A DNA stretch of 64,000 bases from Mycolicibacterium baixiangningiae (GCF_016313185.1 NZ_CP066218.1:5394001-5458000); one strand, 5' to 3'. Positions 19,790-29,334 are shown, counted from the stretch's first letter. Program-made: numbers and translations. The notes: generated by a model not told the origin, from the sequence alone.

Positions 19790-20947
19790 TCACACACTCC
19801 CCGAGTCGCTGCGCTCGTGCCCCGCCGGAACCCCCCGCCGCTGCGCTTCGGCGCGCTGAGTGTCGAGCGCGGCGAGCACGTCGTCGGCCCTCACCCCGCC
19901 GATCACCTGGCCGGCGTCGTCTACCGCCACCCCGAGCCCCGACGGGGAGGACAGCGCCGCGTCGAGCGCCAGGCGCAGCGTGCCGTCCGGCCGGAACAGC
20001 GAACCCCCGGCGATCGTGCTGTCGTAGAGAGATCTGCCGCTGCGGTGCAGCGCGACGCCGTCGTCGTTGATCCAGGCGTACGGCGTGCCGTCCGGCCGGG
20101 TCACCAGCACCCAGTCACCCGACCCGAGTTGAAGCGCGTCGATCTCGGGCTCGCGGACATGGCGGATGTCGTGCAGCGGCAGACCCGCACCGCCGGCGGG
20201 GTAGAACTGCAGGCCGCGGTAACCGCGATCGGCGCCGACGAAACCGGCCACCGCATCGTCGGCCGGGTTCGACAGCAGCCGCGCCGGGGCGTCGTACTGC
20301 AGCAGCACCCCGCCCCGGCCGAAGACCGCGACCTTGTCCCCCAGCTTGATCGCCTCGTCGATGTCGTGGGTGACGAAGACGATCGTCTTACGCAGGTCGT
20401 TCTGCAGCCGCACGATCTCGGTCTGCAACTCCTCGCGGACCACCGGGTCGACCGCGCTGAACGGTTCGTCCATCAGCAGGATCGGCGGATCGGCGGCGAG
20501 CGCGCGGGCGACGCCGACGCGCTGCTGCTGACCACCGGACAGCTGCGCCGGGTAGCGGTCGGCCAGTTTCGGGTCGAGTCCGACGCGTTCCATCACCGCG
20601 AGCGCGGCCTTGCGGGCGCTGCGCCGGGATTCGCCGCGCAGCACCGGCACGGTCGCGACGTTGTCGACCACGCGCAGATGCGGCATCAGCCCGGCGCTCT
20701 GGATGACGTAACCGATGCCCAACCGCAGCTTGACGGCGTCGACCCGGGCGACGTCCTCACCGCCGACGGTCAGCGTGCCCGACGTGGGCTCGATCATCCG
20801 GTTGATCATCCGCATCGAGGTGGTCTTACCGCAGCCCGACGGGCCGACGAACACCGTCAGCGTGCCCTCGGGCACCTCGAGGCTGAGGTCGTCGACCGCG
20901 ACGGTGCCGTCCGGGTACCGCTTGGTGACGTTCGAGAAGGTGATCAT
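19790..20947 (-). CDS. proV: Glycine betaine/proline ABC transporter ATP-binding protein
   Basis: 385 residues. Walker A GPSGCGKT is at 35-42, followed by the signature LSGGQQQRVGVARALA and Walker B ILLMDEPFSAVD. After residue 240 there is a regulatory tail with a CBS-type domain, as in OpuA/OpuC ATPases that sense ionic strength. The ATG before ITFSNVTKRYPDG was chosen; a start 17 codons upstream would run into proX. proX ends eight bases upstream, so the genes are co-transcribed. Confidence 0.92.
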   Translation of the reverse strand: MITFSNVTKRYPDGTVAVDDLSLEVPEGTLTVFVGPSGCGKTTSMRMINRMIEPTSGTLTVGGEDVARVDAVKLRLGIGYVIQSAGLMPHLRVVDNVATVPVLRGESRRSARKAALAVMERVGLDPKLADRYPAQLSGGQQQRVGVARALAADPPILLMDEPFSAVDPVVREELQTEIVRLQNDLRKTIVFVTHDIDEAIKLGDKVAVFGRGGVLLQYDAPARLLSNPADDAVAGFVGADRGYRGLQFYPAGGAGLPLHDIRHVREPEIDALQLGSGDWVLVTRPDGTPYAWINDDGVALHRSGRSLYDSTIAGGSLFRPDGTLRLALDAALSSPSGLGVAVDDAGQVIGGVRADDVLAALDTQRAEAQRRGVPAGHERSDSGSV

Positions 20948-20955
20948 CGGGTCGC

Positions 20956-21912
20956 CTACTTCTGGAGGGGCTGGTTGAAGCCGTTGTCGCCGACCCATTT
21001 CTGCGCGGCCTCATCCGGGTCGACACCCTGATTGCCCTCGACCGCGGAGTTCAGCTCGATGAGGGCCTCGGTGGTCAGCTTCGCGCTCACCGCGTCGAGC
21101 ACCGACTTGAGCTCGTCGGACTTCTTCTGCGAGGCGACCAGCGGCACCACGTTGGCCGCCAGGAAGTTGTTCTTCGGATCCTCCAGCACCACCAGATCGC
21201 TCAGTTCGATCGCCGGTGACGTGCTGAAGATGTTGGCCGCCGTCACCGTGCCGTCGGTCAGCGCCCGCACCGTCGCCGGCCCGCCGCCGTCGCTGATCGC
21301 CACGAAATTCGCCGGGGCGATGTCGAGCCCGTACTTCTCCTTCAGCCCGGGCAGGCCCTCGGCGCGGCTGAGGAACTCCGAGGGACCGCCGAATTTCACC
21401 TCGGGCGAGTGCGCGGCGAGATCGCCGATCGTCCTGAGGTTCCACCGCTGCGCCGTCTGAGCCGACACCGCGACGGTGTCCATGTCTTCGGCCGGAGAGG
21501 GATACAGGATCGACAGATCGCCGGGCAGCGCCCGCAGCAACTCGAGTACCACCGCATCCGGGGTGGTCACCGTGGTGCCTTCGTCGAAGTACTGCAACAG
21601 GTTCCCGGTGTACTCGGGGATCAGGTCGATCGAATGGTCCTGCACCGCAGGGATGTACGTCTCGCGGCTGCCGATCCCGAACTGCCTGCTGATCTCGAAA
21701 CCGTTGGCCTCCAACGCCTGGGCATAGATCTCGGCGATGATCTTGGATTCGGTGAAGTCCGCCGACCCGACGGTGACCGTCTTCAGGTCACCCGAGATCT
21801 CGCCGCCGCCGAGCGGGTTCGAGCTGCCACACCCGACCAATGCCAACGTCGCCGATGCCAGAAGGGCCGCCAGCCGGGTGACGCCCCGCCTGCGACTGCG
21901 CGTGCTCGCCAT
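20956..21912 (-). CDS. proX: Glycine betaine/proline substrate-binding lipoprotein
   Basis: 318 residues with a basic N-terminus, a hydrophobic segment and lipobox LVGC (Cys28). The mature part is an OpuAC-type binding domain (TVGSADFTESKIIAEIYAQ, ELVPEYTG-like DLIPEYTGNLLQYF). It is the external receptor of the proXVWZ importer and the first gene of the operon. Such receptors trap quaternary amines in an aromatic box; the ligand is not certain here. Confidence 0.9.
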   Translation of the reverse strand: MASTRSRRRGVTRLAALLASATLALVGCGSSNPLGGGEISGDLKTVTVGSADFTESKIIAEIYAQALEANGFEISRQFGIGSRETYIPAVQDHSIDLIPEYTGNLLQYFDEGTTVTTPDAVVLELLRALPGDLSILYPSPAEDMDTVAVSAQTAQRWNLRTIGDLAAHSPEVKFGGPSEFLSRAEGLPGLKEKYGLDIAPANFVAISDGGGPATVRALTDGTVTAANIFSTSPAIELSDLVVLEDPKNNFLAANVVPLVASQKKSDELKSVLDAVSAKLTTEALIELNSAVEGNQGVDPDEAAQKWVGDNGFNQPLQK

Positions 21913-22043
21913 TCGGAAGTCCTCTCGGCAGTGGGCTCGTGCGGGTGGCTCTTGCGGACATTAGCGGGATGCGGGCCGGTGCGCCGTCCTTTACCTCACC
22001 GGTAGCTGGTTTCGTGGACCGTCCGAACGGGCAGATATGAGCT

Positions 22044-22430
22044 ATGAGCACCGATCCGTACGGGCCGTCAGCAGGGCGTGAGCCGCAGGGCTACGACCCG
22101 CCGAATCCCGGGCCACCGGTCCCGGGGGACTACCCGGTCGCGGATCGCACCCCGCCCGACCTCAAGAAGGTGCACTTCACCAGGGCAGCAGCGCTGTGGA
22201 CGTCGGTGATCGTCGGCCTGCTCATCCTGATCGTGCTGCTCATCTTCATCGCCCAGAATACCGAGTCGACGACGCTGGAGTTCTTCGGCTGGCAGTGGAA
22301 TCTGCCGCTGGGTGTGGCAATCCTGCTCGCCGCGGTGTGTGGCGGTCTGATCGCGTCGCTCGCCGGGGCCGCGCGGCTGTTCCAGCTGCGCCGCGCCGCG
22401 AAGAAGAACTACAGAGCCGCAATGCGCTGA
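22044..22430 (+). CDS. LapA/DUF1049 family membrane protein (Rv3760-like)
   Basis: 128 residues: a proline/glycine-rich cytoplasmic N-terminus (1-50), two membrane helices (about 53-75 and 87-108) separated by the conserved FIAQNTESTTLEFFGW segment of the LapA domain, and a basic C-terminal tail. M. tuberculosis Rv3760 holds the same place between proX and Rv3761c. Function is unknown in mycobacteria; LapA in enteric bacteria helps regulate lipopolysaccharide synthesis. Confidence 0.82.
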   Translation: MSTDPYGPSAGREPQGYDPPNPGPPVPGDYPVADRTPPDLKKVHFTRAAALWTSVIVGLLILIVLLIFIAQNTESTTLEFFGWQWNLPLGVAILLAAVCGGLIASLAGAARLFQLRRAAKKNYRAAMR

Positions 22431-22433
22431 GTC

Positions 22434-23450
22434 TCAGGCCAGCGCTTCGAGACCCGCTGCGATCAGCGGCGCGACCGCGTCGCCGACGTTGTCCTCGGTG
22501 CCGCCCATCCGGGCGCGGAACGCGATCCCCGCGGCGATGATCGCCAGCTTGAAGTACGCCAGCGCCATGTAGAAGTCCCAGTGCGCCAGCGGCTGACCCG
22601 ACGCCGTCGCATAGCGCTGCGCCATCTCGTCGCCGGTCGGCAGCAGTTCCGACGTCCACGCCGCGTCACTGTGCACGTAGTTGAACATCGGGTTGCGGTA
22701 CACGCACATCAGCGCCGCGTCGCTCAGCGGATCGCCGAGCGTGGACATCTCCCAGTCGAGCACCGCGCGCACCGTGGTGGCGTCGGTCGGGTCGAGGATC
22801 GTGTTGTCAATGCGGTAGTCGCCGTGCACGATCGACGCGCGGGTCTCGGCAGGCACCCGTTCGCCGAGCGCGGCGTGCAGCGTGTGCACGTCGGCATCGC
22901 GCGGGTCGTCGTCGAGGCGCACGTGGCTCCACTGCGAACCCCACCGCCGCACCTGGCGTTCGAGGTACCCGCTGGGCTTGCCGAAATCGCCGAGCCCGAC
23001 GGCGGCCGGATCCACCGCGTGCAGTTCGGCCAGCACCCGGATCAGCTCGTCCACGCAGGCGTCGATCGTGGCCTTGTCGCCGAGGGCCTCGAGTTCGTCG
23101 GCGCGACGGATGACGCGCCCCTCAACGTGCTCGACCATCTGGAACGGGGCGCCGAGTACCGAGTCGTCGTTGCGCATCGTGATGGCGCGGGCCACCGGGA
23201 CCGGGGTGCCGGCGAGGGCGGCCACCACGCGGTACTCGCGGGCCATATCGTGCGCCGACGGGGTGAGGCCGTGCAGCGGCGGGCGGCGCAGCACCCACTT
23301 CGACGCGTCGTCGAACACCAGGAACGTCAGGTTCGAGCGGCCGCCCGCGATCAGCTCGGCCCGCAGCGCACCGTCGCGGGCGATGCCCTCAGAACGCAGA
23401 TGCCGGTCGAGTGCGTCGAGGTCGAGGCCCTCGAGAGTCGGAGACGTCAT
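22434..23450 (-). CDS. Phosphotransferase family protein (FadE36-like, Rv3761c)
   Basis: 338 residues of aminoglycoside-phosphotransferase/ACAD10 fold: ATP-binding GGRSNLTFLVF, catalytic loop VHGDYRIDNTILDP and metal-binding DWEMSTLGDPLSD. This subfamily is often annotated FadE36 but has no acyl-CoA dehydrogenase domain. Homologues are thought to phosphorylate hydroxyacyl-CoA or related lipids. Converges on the LapA-like gene with three bases between stop codons. Confidence 0.85.
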   Translation of the reverse strand: MTSPTLEGLDLDALDRHLRSEGIARDGALRAELIAGGRSNLTFLVFDDASKWVLRRPPLHGLTPSAHDMAREYRVVAALAGTPVPVARAITMRNDDSVLGAPFQMVEHVEGRVIRRADELEALGDKATIDACVDELIRVLAELHAVDPAAVGLGDFGKPSGYLERQVRRWGSQWSHVRLDDDPRDADVHTLHAALGERVPAETRASIVHGDYRIDNTILDPTDATTVRAVLDWEMSTLGDPLSDAALMCVYRNPMFNYVHSDAAWTSELLPTGDEMAQRYATASGQPLAHWDFYMALAYFKLAIIAAGIAFRARMGGTEDNVGDAVAPLIAAGLEALA

Positions 23451-23495
23451 GGCGATCTGTCTACCACCGGCCCGATGGGCGGCTCGCGCGAGCGC

Positions 23496-24107
23496 TCACC
23501 ACCGCAGGTTTCGCGGCAGCAGGTCCCATACGTGCTCGGTCCCGTTGACCGACGCCACCGTGAGCTGCCCGGCCCGCGAGGACCACAGCAGCCGGGTCAC
23601 CGAGGCGTAGTCGACGTGGAAGGACAGCAACTTCTCGGTGCCCAGTACCCGATGCAGCAGCGCGTTGATCACCCCGCCGTGGCTGAACACCGCGACGGTG
23701 TCCTCGCGATCGGCGGCCGTCACGAGGTCGTCGACGGCGGCGAAGATGCGCGCCGTGAACGCCTCCTCGTCCACCCCGCTGGGCAGCTTGCCGTTCATCA
23801 GCCGCTCCAACTCCTGCGGGTTCTCCCGGGCGATCTGCTCGATCGGGATGTAATGCGGCAGGTCGCGGTCGTATTCGGCGAGGCGTTCGTCGACCTCGGT
23901 CTGGATGCCCAGTGCGTCGGCGACCGGCTGCGCGGTCTGCACGGCGCGTCGCTGCGGGCTGCTCACCAACCGCGTGATGGGAAACCGCGCCAGCGCGTCG
24001 GGCAGCCGCTTGGCCTGTTCGATGCCCTCCTCCGACAGGACGGGATCAGAGCCTTCACCGGGTTCGCTGCGCAGAGGCAGCGCATGTCTGACCAGAAGCA
24101 GTTGCAC
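23496..24107 (-). CDS. Histidine phosphatase family protein
   Basis: 203 residues with the phosphoglycerate-mutase-like RHG variant LLVRHALPL at the N-terminus (the third residue is Ala instead of Gly), SSPQRRAVQTAQP and the second catalytic His in VFSHGGVINALL. A GTG start before QLLLVRH was chosen; an upstream start would overlap the divergent SDR gene. Substrate is unknown. Confidence 0.85.
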   Translation of the reverse strand: MQLLLVRHALPLRSEPGEGSDPVLSEEGIEQAKRLPDALARFPITRLVSSPQRRAVQTAQPVADALGIQTEVDERLAEYDRDLPHYIPIEQIARENPQELERLMNGKLPSGVDEEAFTARIFAAVDDLVTAADREDTVAVFSHGGVINALLHRVLGTEKLLSFHVDYASVTRLLWSSRAGQLTVASVNGTEHVWDLLPRNLRW

Positions 24108-24126
24108 CGTGACACCATATGGGCCC

Positions 24127-24888
24127 ATGGGTTACGCCGACGATCTGTTCGATCTCAGTGGCCGCGTCGTGCTCGTCACCGGCGGCAGCAGGGGCCTGGG
24201 ACGCGAGATCGCGTTCGCCGCGGCCCGGTGCGGAGCCGACGTCGTGATCGCCAGCCGGTCGCTGGAGAGCTGTGAGGCGACGGCCGCCGAGATCGCCGAG
24301 GCGACGGGCCGCACCGCGATGCCGTACGGCGTGCACGTCGGGCGCTGGGATCAACTCGACGGGTTGGTGGACGCGGTCTACGAGCGGTTCGGAAAGCTCG
24401 ACGTGCTGGTCAACAACGCCGGCATGTCGCCGCTGTACGACTCGCTGACGTCGGTGTCGGAGAAGCTGTTCGACGCGGTGTTCAACCTCAACGTCAAGGG
24501 CCCGTTCCGGTTGGCGGCGCTGGTCGGTGAGCGGATGGTGGCCGACGGTGGCGGGTCGATCGTCAATGTCAGCTCGAGCGGTTCGCTGCGACCGGATCCG
24601 TCGATGCTGCCGTACGCCGCGGCGAAAGCCGGGCTCAACACGATGACCGAGGGACTGGCCAAGGCGTTCGGCCCGACGGTGCGGGTCAACACGCTGATGG
24701 CCGGGCCGTTCCTCACCGACATCAGCAAGGCGTGGAACTTCTCCGAGGTGTCGAAGCCGTTCGGCCACCTGGCTCTCGAGCGGGCCGGTGAGCCGTACGA
24801 GATCGTCGGCGCCGCACTGTTTCTCATGTCGGACGCGTCGAGCTTCACGACGGGTTCGATCCTGCGGGCCGACGGCGGGCAGCCGTAG
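24127..24888 (+). CDS. Short-chain dehydrogenase/reductase
   Basis: 253 residues with cofactor motif VTGGSRGLGREIA, NNAG (about residue 97), catalytic Ser in VNVSSSGSL and the YxxxK pair in YAAAKAG. The C-terminus SFTTGSILRADGGQP is typical of classical SDRs. The ATG was chosen because it starts just before FDLSGRVVLVTGG. Its stop lies ten bases from the end of the convergent alkyl sulfatase gene. Substrate not evident. Confidence 0.92.
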   Translation: MGYADDLFDLSGRVVLVTGGSRGLGREIAFAAARCGADVVIASRSLESCEATAAEIAEATGRTAMPYGVHVGRWDQLDGLVDAVYERFGKLDVLVNNAGMSPLYDSLTSVSEKLFDAVFNLNVKGPFRLAALVGERMVADGGGSIVNVSSSGSLRPDPSMLPYAAAKAGLNTMTEGLAKAFGPTVRVNTLMAGPFLTDISKAWNFSEVSKPFGHLALERAGEPYEIVGAALFLMSDASSFTTGSILRADGGQP

Positions 24889-24898
24889 GTGTGCGCCG

Positions 24899-26776
24899 CT
24901 ACGGCGTGACGATGTCGAACGCCGGGTCCGGCCGGTCCAGCATCGCCAACAGCGACGGCAGCGCGCCGGAGTCACCGACGATCTCGATGCCGGGCGAATC
25001 GGTGTCCCCCGCCGCGAATGCCAACAGCCGCAACGTGTTCGCCAACCGGACGGTGGCCTGCGCGCTCGACGGGTCGGCCGCCACCTTCCGGTACACCAAC
25101 ACCCCGTTGCGCAGCGTCAGGCGGTAGTTGTCGCCGGTGTGGAGGAACGTCACATCGGTCGCGATGTCGAGGTCCCAGGCCCGCGGGCCGTTCACACTGA
25201 TGGCCAGCACGTCGAACATCTGCTCCGGCGTGAGCTGCGACAGCATCGACGGCGACGTGACCTGCGTCGGAGTGCCGAAATTGCCGTCGCGCAGTTCCGT
25301 CGCACCGGAGAGGTAGAAGTTGCGCCAGGTGGCGTTCTCCGCCCCGTAACCCAACTGTTCGAGGGTGTCCGCGTACAGCTTCCGCGCCCCGGCGTGCTGC
25401 TCATCGGTGAACATGGCGTGATCGAGCAGCGTTGCCGCCCAACGGAAATCACCGATACCGAACGCCTCGCGCGCCAGCTCCACCAGGCGGTCCAGCCCGC
25501 CGATGGCCGCGACGTACCGCGGCCCCAGCGCTCGCGGCGGATGCTGCCACAGCCGGGCCGGGTTCCCGTCGAACCAGCCCATGTAACGCTGGTAGACCGC
25601 CTTGACGTTGTGGCTCACCGAACCGTAGTAGCCGTGCGCGTGCCAGGCTCTCTCCAGTGCCGGCGGCAGCGCGAAGTCCTCCGCGATCTCGATGCCCGTG
25701 TGACCCTGGTTGAGCCGATGCAATGTCTGGTCGTGCAGGTAGGCGTACAGATCCCGTTGCAGCGACAGGAAATTCGCGATGCGCTCACGGCCCCACGTCG
25801 GCCAGTGGTGCGACGCGAACACCACGTCGGCCCGGTCGGAGAATGTGTCGATGGCCTCGGTGAGATAGCCCGCCCAGCCATGCGGGTCGCGCACCAGCGC
25901 ACCGCGCAGGGTCAACAGATTGTGCAGATTGTGGGTGGCGTTCTCCGCCATGCACAATGCGCGGAACCCGGGGAAGTAGAAGTGCATCTCGGCGGGCGCC
26001 TCGGTGCCGGGCGCCATCTGGAACTCGATCTCGACGCCGTCGACGGTGTGCGTCTCGCCCGTCGCGGCGATGTCGAGCGTCGGCACGATCACCGCCACCT
26101 CACCGGTCGACGTGCGCTGCCCCAGCCCGCACCCGACCTGCCCGGCCGGCCCGACGCCGAGCATCGTGCCGTACATGTACGTCGCGCGCCGCGCCATCGC
26201 CGTACCGGCGTAGACGTTCTCGGCCACGGCATGATCGATGAACCCCACCGGGGCGATGACCGGCACGCGGCCCGCATCGACGTCGGCCTGGCTGGTCACC
26301 CCGAGCACACCGCCGAAGTGGTCGACGTGGCTGTGGGTGTAGATGACCGCGGTCACCGGCCGCTCACCGCGGTGTTGCCGGTACAGCGCCAGCGCGGCGG
26401 CGGCGGTCTCGGTGCTGATCAGCGGGTCGATGACGATGACACCGGTGTCCCCCTCGACGAATGTGATGTTCGACAGGTCCAAGCCGCGCACCTGGTAGAT
26501 ACCTTCGACGACCTCGTAGAGCCCCTGCTTGGCCGTCAGCGCCGACTGCCGCCACAGACTGGGGTGCACCGATGGCGGCGCCTCACCGCCGAGGAAGGCG
26601 TAGGCGTCGTTGTCCCACACCACCCGCCCGTCCGCGGCGGTGATCACGCACGGATCGAGCGCGGCGATGAATCCCCGGTCGGCGTCGGCGAAATCCGCTG
26701 TGTCGGCGAACGGCAGTGTGCTCAGGTGGTTCCGGTGCGCCGACTCGATGGTCGCGCTCGGTGGCTTCGGGTCCAT
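24899..26776 (-). CDS. Alkyl sulfatase, metallo-beta-lactamase fold (Rv3762c-like)
   Basis: 625 residues, full length for the SdsA1/Pdsa family. The binuclear zinc site is THSHVDH (His148, His150, Asp152, His153), joined by later ligands in MAENATHNLHNL and FASHHWPTWG. A dimerisation segment and an SCP2-like C-terminal domain (about 500-625) follow. Family members hydrolyse primary alkyl sulfates such as SDS to alcohol and sulfate. No signal peptide is evident. Synteny matches Rv3762c. Confidence 0.92.
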   Translation of the reverse strand: MDPKPPSATIESAHRNHLSTLPFADTADFADADRGFIAALDPCVITAADGRVVWDNDAYAFLGGEAPPSVHPSLWRQSALTAKQGLYEVVEGIYQVRGLDLSNITFVEGDTGVIVIDPLISTETAAAALALYRQHRGERPVTAVIYTHSHVDHFGGVLGVTSQADVDAGRVPVIAPVGFIDHAVAENVYAGTAMARRATYMYGTMLGVGPAGQVGCGLGQRTSTGEVAVIVPTLDIAATGETHTVDGVEIEFQMAPGTEAPAEMHFYFPGFRALCMAENATHNLHNLLTLRGALVRDPHGWAGYLTEAIDTFSDRADVVFASHHWPTWGRERIANFLSLQRDLYAYLHDQTLHRLNQGHTGIEIAEDFALPPALERAWHAHGYYGSVSHNVKAVYQRYMGWFDGNPARLWQHPPRALGPRYVAAIGGLDRLVELAREAFGIGDFRWAATLLDHAMFTDEQHAGARKLYADTLEQLGYGAENATWRNFYLSGATELRDGNFGTPTQVTSPSMLSQLTPEQMFDVLAISVNGPRAWDLDIATDVTFLHTGDNYRLTLRNGVLVYRKVAADPSSAQATVRLANTLRLLAFAAGDTDSPGIEIVGDSGALPSLLAMLDRPDPAFDIVTP

Positions 26777-26831
26777 GGCGATGACCCTGCCACCACGCCC
26801 GGTGCTTCGGTGGGAAACGGCGGCCGGTGCT

Positions 26832-28334
26832 CTACTCCGGGTTCTTCTCGCGCCACTCGCGTTCGAAGGGCAGCCGCCAGGCGCTCGGCGCGATGAGTTG
26901 GTGGATCGCGTTGGGACCCCACGTCCCTGGCTGATAGAGCTTCGCCGGCGGTGGATCCTCGAGCAGCGGGGTGGAGCGGTCCCACAGCGACTCGATGCCC
27001 GCGGCGGTGGTGAACAGCGTGTGGTCGCCGCGCATCGCGTCGAGGATCAGCCGTTCGTAGGCCTCCAGCACGTCACCGACCCGCCCGGTCTCCTGGGTCG
27101 AGAACTGCATGGACAGCTTGTCGAGCTTCATCCCCGGGCCGGGACGCTTGCCGTAGAACGACAGCGACACCTTCGAATTGTCGGCGAGGTCGAAGGTGAG
27201 GTGGTCCGGACCTTGGGACCCCACCCCCGAGCCGGCCGGGAACATCGAGCGCGGCGCCTCTTTGAACGCGATCGAGATGATGCGCTGCCCCTCGGCCATC
27301 TTCTTGCCGGTACGCAGATAGATCGGCACGCCGGCCCAGCGCCAGTTGTCGATGCCGACCTCGAGCGCGATGAACGTCTCGGTCTCCGAATCCGGCGCCA
27401 CGCCCTCTTCGGCCCGGTAGCCGGCGTACTGACCGCGGATCACCTTGGCCGGGTCGAGCGGCAGCATCGACCGGAAGACCTTGTTCTTCTCCTCACTGAT
27501 CGCCCGGGGCTCGAGCGCGGTCGGCGGTTCCATGACGACGAATGCCATCACCTGGAACAGGTGGGTGACCACCATGTCCTTGTAGGCGCCGGTGCTCTCG
27601 TAGAAGTTGGCACGCTGGTCGAGGCCGAGTTTCTCCGGGATGTCGATCTGGATGTGGTCGATGAAGTTGCGATTCCAGATCGGCTCGAACAAGCCGTTGG
27701 CGAACCGGAACGCCAGGATGTTCTGCGCCGCCTCCTTGCCGAGGAAGTGGTCGATGCGGAAGATCTGCGACTCGTCGAAGGTCTCGTGCACGAAGTCGTT
27801 GAGTTCCACGGCGCTGGCCAGGTCGGTGCCGAACGGTTTCTCCATCACCACCCGCGACCGGTCGACGAGGCCGGAGTCCTTGAGCATGGTGATGACGGCC
27901 TTGGCCGCCTTGGGCGGCACCGACAGGTAGTGCAGCCGCCGCGCGTCGGGGCCGAGTTCCTCTTCGGCCGCCTTCACGGCCGTGGCGAGCGCCTCGGGTC
28001 CGGCACTCTGCGGCACGTAGGAGATCCTGCAGGCGAAACCTTCCCATTCCTTGTCGGTGAGTTTGTGGCTGCCGAATGCGTCGACGGCCTCGCGGGCCAC
28101 TGCCCGGAACTCGTCGCCGGACAGCTCTTCGAGCGACGTGCCGACGACCCTGATCTTCGGCGCCAGCGAGGACTGGACGAGATAGGCCATGCCGGGCAAC
28201 AGTTTTCGTTTGGCGAGGTCACCGGTCGCACCGAACAACACGATGACGTGCGGGTCGAGTTTCTCGTCGGCGATCCGGTGCGGGCGCGCGCCGGGCGCCG
28301 GATACGCGATGGTCTGCGGGGATTCAGGGGCCAC
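26832..28334 (-). CDS. zwf: Glucose-6-phosphate 1-dehydrogenase
   Basis: 500 residues. NADP-binding GATGDLAKRKLLP begins at residue 35, EKPFGTDLASA at 165 and the substrate signature RIDHFLGKE at 193-201. It commits glucose-6-phosphate to the pentose phosphate pathway. It starts at GTG. No opcA, tal or tkt gene adjoins, so this is probably the lone paralogue rather than the copy in the tkt-tal-zwf-opcA cluster. Confidence 0.94.
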   Translation of the reverse strand: MAPESPQTIAYPAPGARPHRIADEKLDPHVIVLFGATGDLAKRKLLPGMAYLVQSSLAPKIRVVGTSLEELSGDEFRAVAREAVDAFGSHKLTDKEWEGFACRISYVPQSAGPEALATAVKAAEEELGPDARRLHYLSVPPKAAKAVITMLKDSGLVDRSRVVMEKPFGTDLASAVELNDFVHETFDESQIFRIDHFLGKEAAQNILAFRFANGLFEPIWNRNFIDHIQIDIPEKLGLDQRANFYESTGAYKDMVVTHLFQVMAFVVMEPPTALEPRAISEEKNKVFRSMLPLDPAKVIRGQYAGYRAEEGVAPDSETETFIALEVGIDNWRWAGVPIYLRTGKKMAEGQRIISIAFKEAPRSMFPAGSGVGSQGPDHLTFDLADNSKVSLSFYGKRPGPGMKLDKLSMQFSTQETGRVGDVLEAYERLILDAMRGDHTLFTTAAGIESLWDRSTPLLEDPPPAKLYQPGTWGPNAIHQLIAPSAWRLPFEREWREKNPE

Positions 28335-28376
28335 CCTGGCGATGATGTCACCATGAGTACTCGCCCGCAGAGGTTG

Positions 28377-28790
28377 TCAGCCCTGCTGTTCGGCGAGCCA
28401 CCGTTCGGCGCGCCGCGTCGAGGCCCGCGACAGCCAGGCATCCTGGATCAGCTCCGTCAGCTCGTCCAGCCCGATCTGTCCGATCTGCGTGCCGCGCACC
28501 AGGACCGACAGGTGGCCGTCGAAGCGATCGCTGGTGAAGAACGGTGAATTCGGGTCCTGCACCAGCGACAGCTTGTCGGCCTCGGACTCCACCCAGATCA
28601 TGATGACGTCGGGGTATTTTTCGCCACTGTCCGGATCGGCGGCGTCCGGTTGCGGGGTGCGGAAGAACACGAAGGACTTCCCGCCGACCTGATAGATCGC
28701 ATTGCCCTTCGGGCCCTCTATGCGCTTGGTGTGCGGCATCGCGGCCGCGAGCGCGTGGACATCGTCCACCCGGGCGGGACGGTCAGGCAC
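28377..28790 (-). CDS. MmcQ/YjbR family protein
   Basis: 137 residues with the YjbR pattern: KRIEGPKGNAIYQVGGKSFVFF, then YPDVIMIWVESEADK and SDRFDGHLSVLV, ending in a helical LIQDAWLSRA segment. The GTG start overlaps the end of the phosphoesterase gene by eight bases, which supports it over upstream alternatives. Family members fold like DNA-binding double-wing proteins, but function is unknown. Confidence 0.8.
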   Translation of the reverse strand: MPDRPARVDDVHALAAAMPHTKRIEGPKGNAIYQVGGKSFVFFRTPQPDAADPDSGEKYPDVIMIWVESEADKLSLVQDPNSPFFTSDRFDGHLSVLVRGTQIGQIGLDELTELIQDAWLSRASTRRAERWLAEQQG

Positions 28791-29331
28791 GCCGCTCCCC
28801 GCCCTTGGGGACGACGCCCTTGGGGACGACGCTCTTGGGGACGATGTTGTGCAGGACGACATCGGTGAGCGCACCGTCGGCGACGGTGGCGGTCATGTAG
28901 GTGCAGTACGGCTGGCGGCGGCGGTCGGTGGGCGAACCCGGGTTGAGTAGCCGCAGCCCACTGGCCGCGGTGGTGTCCCACGGGATGTGGCTGTGGCCGA
29001 ACACCAGGACGTCGGTGTCCGGATAGAGCGCGGCCATCCGCGCGTCACGCCCGCCGGATGCCCCCGTCTCGTGCACGACGGTGAACCGCACCCCCTCCAA
29101 CGTGACATCCGCGCGTTCGGGCAGGCGGCGGCGCAACTCGGCCCCGTCGTTGTTGCCCCAGCACCCGACCAGGCGGGCGGCCCGCTCCTCGAGCACGTCG
29201 AGCAGGTCGGGCTCCACCCAATCGCCGGCGTGGATCACCACATCGGCGCGCGCGACCTCGTCCCACACCACCGCGGGCAGGTCACGCGCCCGCTTGGGCA
29301 GATGGGTGTCGGCGATGAGCAGCAGCCGCAT
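28783..29331 (-). CDS. Metallophosphoesterase, YfcE/MJ0936 type
   Basis: 182 residues with the dinuclear-metal motifs in order: ADTH, GDWVE, GNND, the His of VVHETG and GHSH near residue 114. Such enzymes cleave phosphodiesters. The C-terminus is unusual: the last 20 residues carry three tandem copies of a VVPKG-like unit, encoded by a 15-bp DNA repeat just before the stop. It overlaps the YjbR-like gene by eight bases. Confidence 0.88.
   Translation of the reverse strand: MRLLLIADTHLPKRARDLPAVVWDEVARADVVIHAGDWVEPDLLDVLEERAARLVGCWGNNDGAELRRRLPERADVTLEGVRFTVVHETGASGGRDARMAALYPDTDVLVFGHSHIPWDTTAASGLRLLNPGSPTDRRRQPYCTYMTATVADGALTDVVLHNIVPKSVVPKGVVPKGGERRA
28801..28845. repeat. Three tandem 15-bp units
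   Basis: GCCCTTGGGGACGAC occurs exactly at 28801-28815 and 28816-28830, and with two changes at 28831-28845. It encodes VVPKG/SVVPK repeats at the C-terminus of the metallophosphoesterase and keeps the frame. Confidence 0.9.
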
Positions 29332-29334
29332 CGG

